From: Perkinsus olseni
Taxonomy: Eukaryota; Perkinsozoa; Perkinsida; Perkinsidae
Length of the DNA: 10,705 nucleotides
NCBI GenBank assembly: GCA_013115135.1
Contig: JABANP010000956.1
Coordinates: 1-10,705, forward strand
Direction of reading: 5' to 3'
The notes under the pieces were generated by a model, which saw only the letters and a list, made by a program, of their open reading frames with translations, was not told the origin of the DNA and searched no databases. Of the stretch, positions 8,301-10,705 are shown one piece after another (the first letter of the stretch is position 1; every line of letters begins with the position of its first letter). The translations under genes were made by a program, and so were the position numbers.

Positions 8301-10048
8301 TGCGTGACTGCCTGGGTTCACTCGGCCCAGCTCTCTGCCGGGTAACGTCGGCTGCCGATGTCCAGTGTGAGCCTGTCATCGAAGCTATCGCGAGAGGGTG
8401 TTGTGATCTCGACTCGGCTCTCTGGCGGTTGAGGTTCCTCAGGTTCATCTTACAGTCGTGGCGGACACTATCATCAACGCCTCCGAGACCCCCTGTCGAC
8501 GAGCTCTACTTCGACCCGTCGGAGTGCTACGACCGCACCAACCTCGCGGTGGCGGCTCGGTCGGCACAAAGACTCATGTTCGAGGTTACGACCGGTCACA
8601 GCCCTCCGAGTTATTTGGGTGATCGGCTTCCTCAGGACGGTGGCCCCCTGCAACGGCTTATCTGCAAGGAGTGCCCGGAGGTCTACGTATTCCGAAGCGG
8701 TCTACCCTCTGGAGAGCCGGTCCTGACCTTCCACCTACCCCGAGCTGCCGCGGTGTTCCGTCGACTGGTGGTCTTCGATGCCCACCGGCGGTCGCTTCAT
8801 AGTGGGCTGTCCGGCACTCTGGCATCCGTCGATCACTTCCACCTGTCGGCTATCGTGAGTATGGCTCGAGATGTGATAGCGGGGTGTACTGCCTGCCGTA
8901 TCGCCCATGCTATCCGCGGCTGGCACTGTCCTCCCGGATGTGGTGAAGGAGAGTTGTCTGCCGAGGAGATGTCCAAGTACCCGCCCTACACCTTCGCTAC
9001 CGCCGACGTGGTTGCCCTAGGAGACGGTGTCAAGGCGGTAAGTGTACAGTGTCGTTTCAGTAGGCACTGTATTTGGCGTGATCTCCCTTCGGGAGTTGAG
9101 TCAACTGCTAATGTGGTCGCTGCCTTGATCAGGATCCAGGCCATCACCGGTGGTATGAAGATTCTGTGGGTTGACTGTGCGTCATACTTCCGGTCGCGGG
9201 AGTTCCGGGAATCTACCTGGAACAAGATGTCTACCACGGTAAGGTTACTCCCACGGCACGCGCCGTGGACCGGAAGCCATGAGCGCCACCACCGGACGAT
9301 GCTGAACTACCTCCGTATGGTCACTCGGAACAGCGCCGGAAGGGTGAAACTGCTTTCCTCGGTCGACCGGGAGACCCTCTACGATCGAGTGGCCCTCACC
9401 CACAACTCCATGCCTCTCGGTGGATACATCGTCTCGGGGCCTGAGTTGCGCTACATGTGCCCGGATCTGCTGGCGTATGGGCACGTGCGAGCCATAGGCG
9501 CCTCTGCCGCCATCAAGCTCGAGGTCCCGCATCTGCCTTACAAGGTGTGCAAGCAGTCTCGGCAGGTGTACATCTCCGAAGTATGGTCCCGTATCAAGAA
9601 GGCCAACCTAGATGTCCGACCCCGACTGCGTGCAGCCTACGATGACCTAGACCCAGGCCGGACGGTGTTGGTGTTTGTGCCGACGGCCCGGAAACTCGCC
9701 CAACCATTTGTCATCGCTCATGTGGTTCGCCGGGTCAACCACCGAGTCGAAGTGGTGCACAGCACTGGAGCTCGCACCATGGAGCACTGTTACAACGTCG
9801 TCCCCTTCTCGCGGCATCCCAAGGACTATGTTCCTCTTGCCCAAGGCCCGAGCCTCATCGATATGCCGTTGGACGTCTGGGTTGTCGACCCTTCAAGTCA
9901 CGGTGATTGGTATCGCGGTGTCGTTGTCGACCAGAGTGGCACCTTGGAGGTTTTGGTTCGTTGGGAGAACGGTGACCCAGAGGAATGGTTAGATCTCAAC
10001 ACTGAGACGTGGCGGCCTTCCTGCGCAGACGGTGATGACTCACCGTAG
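5276..10048 (+). CDS. pol: Pol polyprotein: protease, reverse transcriptase, RNase H, integrase, C-terminal Tudor/chromo-like segment
   Basis: Pol copies the element's RNA into DNA and inserts it. The frame is open from the slippery site (5276) to TAG 10046-10048, 1,590 codons, with no ATG near its start, so it is expected as a Gag-Pol fusion. Numbering residues from 5450: aspartic protease DTGAS 60-64; RT with RLVCDLRPIN near 368, catalytic Asp 410 (ATADIKSAFY) and YFDD 479-482; RNase H Asp 688, Glu 725, Asp 763 and Asp 823 (HADSLSR). Integrase has a zinc finger His1112, His1117, Cys1146, Cys1149 and catalytic Asp1186, Asp1242, Glu1278. The last pair has the standard 35-residue gap. Residues about 1477-1525 (DWYRGVVV, LVRWENGDPEEWLDL) look like a Tudor or chromo barrel. 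Every catalytic residue I checked is present. A 260-residue linker between RNase H and integrase is typical of BEL/Pao. Confidence 0.93.
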   Translation, partial: LPRSCEPVGSSHNGRSEPTLSTSPPTSSLSGPFGGQPAACNAAASAEIDALSTGSKQPLSDGLAQDGSNALVDHDTIDSIRLRSEPHGAQQQRHLSEVALQLRLRQSKETLRVHGIVDTGASASYLVSPDPLARLPFSVSCAGNPTRVQLADGRCIDVNSTIRLSVSALDINQREWFGDTDHVFRFLPLCQSRRATSSNDATHKPYCLIGRDLIDHWRIVCHGVSGAWIDGRLVFGSDLLPDAQAGETIQVISDEPLDNQLFYGGDATTARVDSSQFTLLPPSSVLTKPVVIRLPPRTETSLFEIWNSIAAKGWLDSSSGGSYRTRIRRLLPSERLDVPGQVYVAELYLPALSVPRVAVGDYALAMYRRLSSALQQSYAELVGDFVNKGFWAEAPPSNGGQSPSVPAANVFLVTNKSSSQPPSKSRLVCDLRPINSALPIAAVHGGPGLADVLCSIRMTAPMALATADIKSAFYSIRLSPESGTPAISIKTAVGNYITARVSFGVSAGPLALRGTLGVGVSGYRCSDVATDTWLHDYFDDLVVAGLPVAVAYNLCQLLRFLFLGGFLSQEKKLAVATVPRSVEEMQAVFAECGMDVSIGSAVSIFNTDFVYSSRVGRPILTTDCRRALRVGRALLFFQKESPLTQRLSKKAFFGISGLLSFDCAKLHARARLLADTLRSLVGSCFAAVDWDCVCDLASMSDDYKLAYLELVRWGREICEAESVPCSHAVMVRTNESQPIKLEVCSDASLFGGGFAIYSDGQLIYEDAVRFSRSQTLHSSNRRELRLCLLALRKVAEIVEYSTKSACKKRGVVPLEVCFRCDNRPSLAWIQSGSLKLQSSKVLERRALVRLVDAIGSELDVIREHSSLSLDFIPGASNTHADSLSRLLDRPVEDAGGRCLGEVLIPRKGGGVLDTHEVLEDQCCAIFEASKSTDSWFSPEDIFTGGSTDDVDHDFLRLAADSCCLLRDESLEDEIGTARQAFSSAIVDGTCGSASLLMTTLTTVDTIYSVRDCLGSLGPALCRVTSAADVQCEPVIEAIARGCCDLDSALWRLRFLRFILQSWRTLSSTPPRPPVDELYFDPSECYDRTNLAVAARSAQRLMFEVTTGHSPPSYLGDRLPQDGGPLQRLICKECPEVYVFRSGLPSGEPVLTFHLPRAAAVFRRLVVFDAHRRSLHSGLSGTLASVDHFHLSAIVSMARDVIAGCTACRIAHAIRGWHCPPGCGEGELSAEEMSKYPPYTFATADVVALGDGVKAVSVQCRFSRHCIWRDLPSGVESTANVVAALIRIQAITGGMKILWVDCASYFRSREFRESTWNKMSTTVRLLPRHAPWTGSHERHHRTMLNYLRMVTRNSAGRVKLLSSVDRETLYDRVALTHNSMPLGGYIVSGPELRYMCPDLLAYGHVRAIGASAAIKLEVPHLPYKVCKQSRQVYISEVWSRIKKANLDVRPRLRAAYDDLDPGRTVLVFVPTARKLAQPFVIAHVVRRVNHRVEVVHSTGARTMEHCYNVVPFSRHPKDYVPLAQGPSLIDMPLDVWVVDPSSHGDWYRGVVVDQSGTLEVLVRWENGDPEEWLDLNTETWRPSCADGDDSP

Positions 10049-10055
10049 GGGGGCG
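10047..10055 (+). promoter_or_regulatory. Polypurine tract
   Basis: A followed by six G (10047-10053) then CG lies directly before TGTTGGG of the 3' LTR. This is where plus-strand DNA synthesis would be primed. A 2-nt gap between tract and TG fits the two bases normally removed by integrase. The tract overlaps the pol stop codon. Confidence 0.7.
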
Positions 10056-10246
10056 TGTTGGGTACGACGATGCGAGTATATGACCGTTGCTACTATTGTT
10101 TGCGTATCCTTATTATTGCATTATCGCTCGCCAAGATACTCGCATGTATATTTGAAACCGCCGGTCCCGTAGGCCGAGACGGTCGTTCTAATTAAGCTCC
10201 ATTCATCCAGTCAGGGGAGGTTGCGTTGTCAACTACGGATCTAACA
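10056..10246 (+). repeat. 3' LTR (191 bp)
   Basis: It runs from TGTTGGG to CTAACA and matches the 5' LTR at all but the first position. Its right end abuts segment X with no intervening bases. Termination and polyadenylation would occur here, but no clear AATAAA is visible. Confidence 0.95.
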
Positions 10247-10522
10247 CCCACATCAGGTTGTCTCTGGGGTGATCCCAGTGCCTAGAGGCTCCAAACATGA
10301 ATGGAGCCAAGTTGAATAGGTTGGGTATCGCATGGGCGGTACTTTGTCGGAATTCAGGAGGAGTCTTAGAGGTGAGTAGGTTAGCAGCTCTAGCTGGTAT
10401 TCCCGAGGTCGTGGGTTCGCTCCCTTCGATAAACATTTGCGTGTCGTCAGTTTCATATGTACGAACCACTATTGGACGAATGAATTTTTTTCGAAAAGAT
10501 CGTGGCCGAATAGATCGCAACG
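10247..10522 (+). repeat. Segment X, right copy (276 bp)
   Basis: It matches 3327-3602 with one mismatch (G10267). It starts at the first base after the 3' LTR, and after CG at 10521-10522 the two copies diverge completely. It includes the plus-strand tRNA-like module (10382-10424) and the first units of the reverse 15-bp array. Confidence 0.9.
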
Positions 10523-10702
10523 AGCATATCTTTGGATCAACCGCCCATGGACGAAATAATCGTGTACGAAACCGGTTATGGATGAAAAAATCGTGACCGA
10601 AACATACATTTTTTCGATGTACGAAAAGATCATGAATGAACCGAAATTTGTACGAAACAATCTTGGATCGAAGCTGCAGTGGACCAATCGATCATGGACG
10701 AA
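10457..10702 (-). repeat. Right array of ~15-bp degenerate repeats, inverted relative to the left array
   Basis: The core (A/G/T)TG(G/T)ACGAA is the reverse complement of the left-array core. Recognisable units start at 10457, 10472, 10487, 10502, 10532, 10547, 10562, 10578, 10593, 10617, 10632, 10648, 10663, 10679 and 10694. Steps are mostly 15-16 bp, with a 30-bp step at 10502 that spans a degenerate unit and an irregular 24-bp step at 10593. The first four units belong to X and so also occur at 3537-3590. The array continues to the edge of the window and probably beyond it. Confidence 0.75.
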
Positions 10703-10705
10703 TCG

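Larger units (their letters stand above)
3624..10246 (+). mobile_element. Nearly intact LTR retrotransposon
   Basis: The order is LTR, primer site, gag, pol (protease, RT, RNase H, integrase), purine tract, LTR; 6.6 kb in all. The domain order fits Ty3/gypsy and BEL/Pao and excludes Ty1/copia. Several features lean to BEL/Pao: GGPGL after the first RT block, a long linker between RNase H and integrase with an ALWRLRFLRFI helix, and APWTGSHE at the third integrase catalytic residue. The RT core (RLVCDLRPIN, YFDD) and the frameshifted gag/pol look more Ty3-like. The LTRs are identical except for the first base, so the copy is recent. No short target-site duplication is present. Pol is fully open; gag has two apparent +1 breaks. 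Confidence 0.93.

Overview
The window is transposon-dense eukaryotic DNA with no intact host gene that I can recognise. Several features point to a eukaryote: a broken EEP-endonuclease LINE, an LTR retrotransposon with separate gag and pol frames, and tRNA-like Pol III motifs. My guess is a protist such as the alveolate Perkinsus, but that rests on general impression only and is low confidence.

Layout. (1) Positions 1-758, minus strand: an unrecognised decayed reading frame with two in-frame stops that runs off the left edge. (2) About 850-2843, minus strand: a dead LINE. It keeps the last part of the endonuclease and most of the reverse transcriptase in several frames. (3) 2846-3090: about 16 degenerate units of a ~15-bp repeat, then a perfect 42-bp palindrome (3096-3137), a minus-strand tRNA-like module and a small hairpin. 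(4) 3327-3602: a 276-bp segment X with a plus-strand tRNA-like module and the start of a second 15-bp array in the opposite orientation. (5) 3624-10246: a nearly intact LTR retrotransposon with 191-bp LTRs, primer site, gag, a -1 frameshift signal, pol (protease, RT, RNase H, integrase, C-terminal Tudor/chromo-like segment) and a purine tract. (6) 10247-10522: a second copy of X. (7) To the right edge: the inverted 15-bp array continues.

How it fits together. The LTR element looks young, since its LTRs match at every position except the first base. Gag and Pol are joined by a textbook A AAA AAC slippery site followed by a hairpin whose loop can pair downstream into an H-type pseudoknot. Gag also carries two apparent +1 frame breaks, which may be mutations, assembly errors or something real.

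The LTR element sits inside a second repeat. With the LTR element and one X copy removed, that host repeat would read: 15-bp array forward, palindrome, tRNA-like minus, tRNA-like plus, 15-bp array reverse. This fold-back layout matches no family I know and is the best candidate here for something undescribed. The LTR insertion lacks a normal short target duplication and is instead flanked by the two X copies, which suggests recombination between elements or an assembly join.
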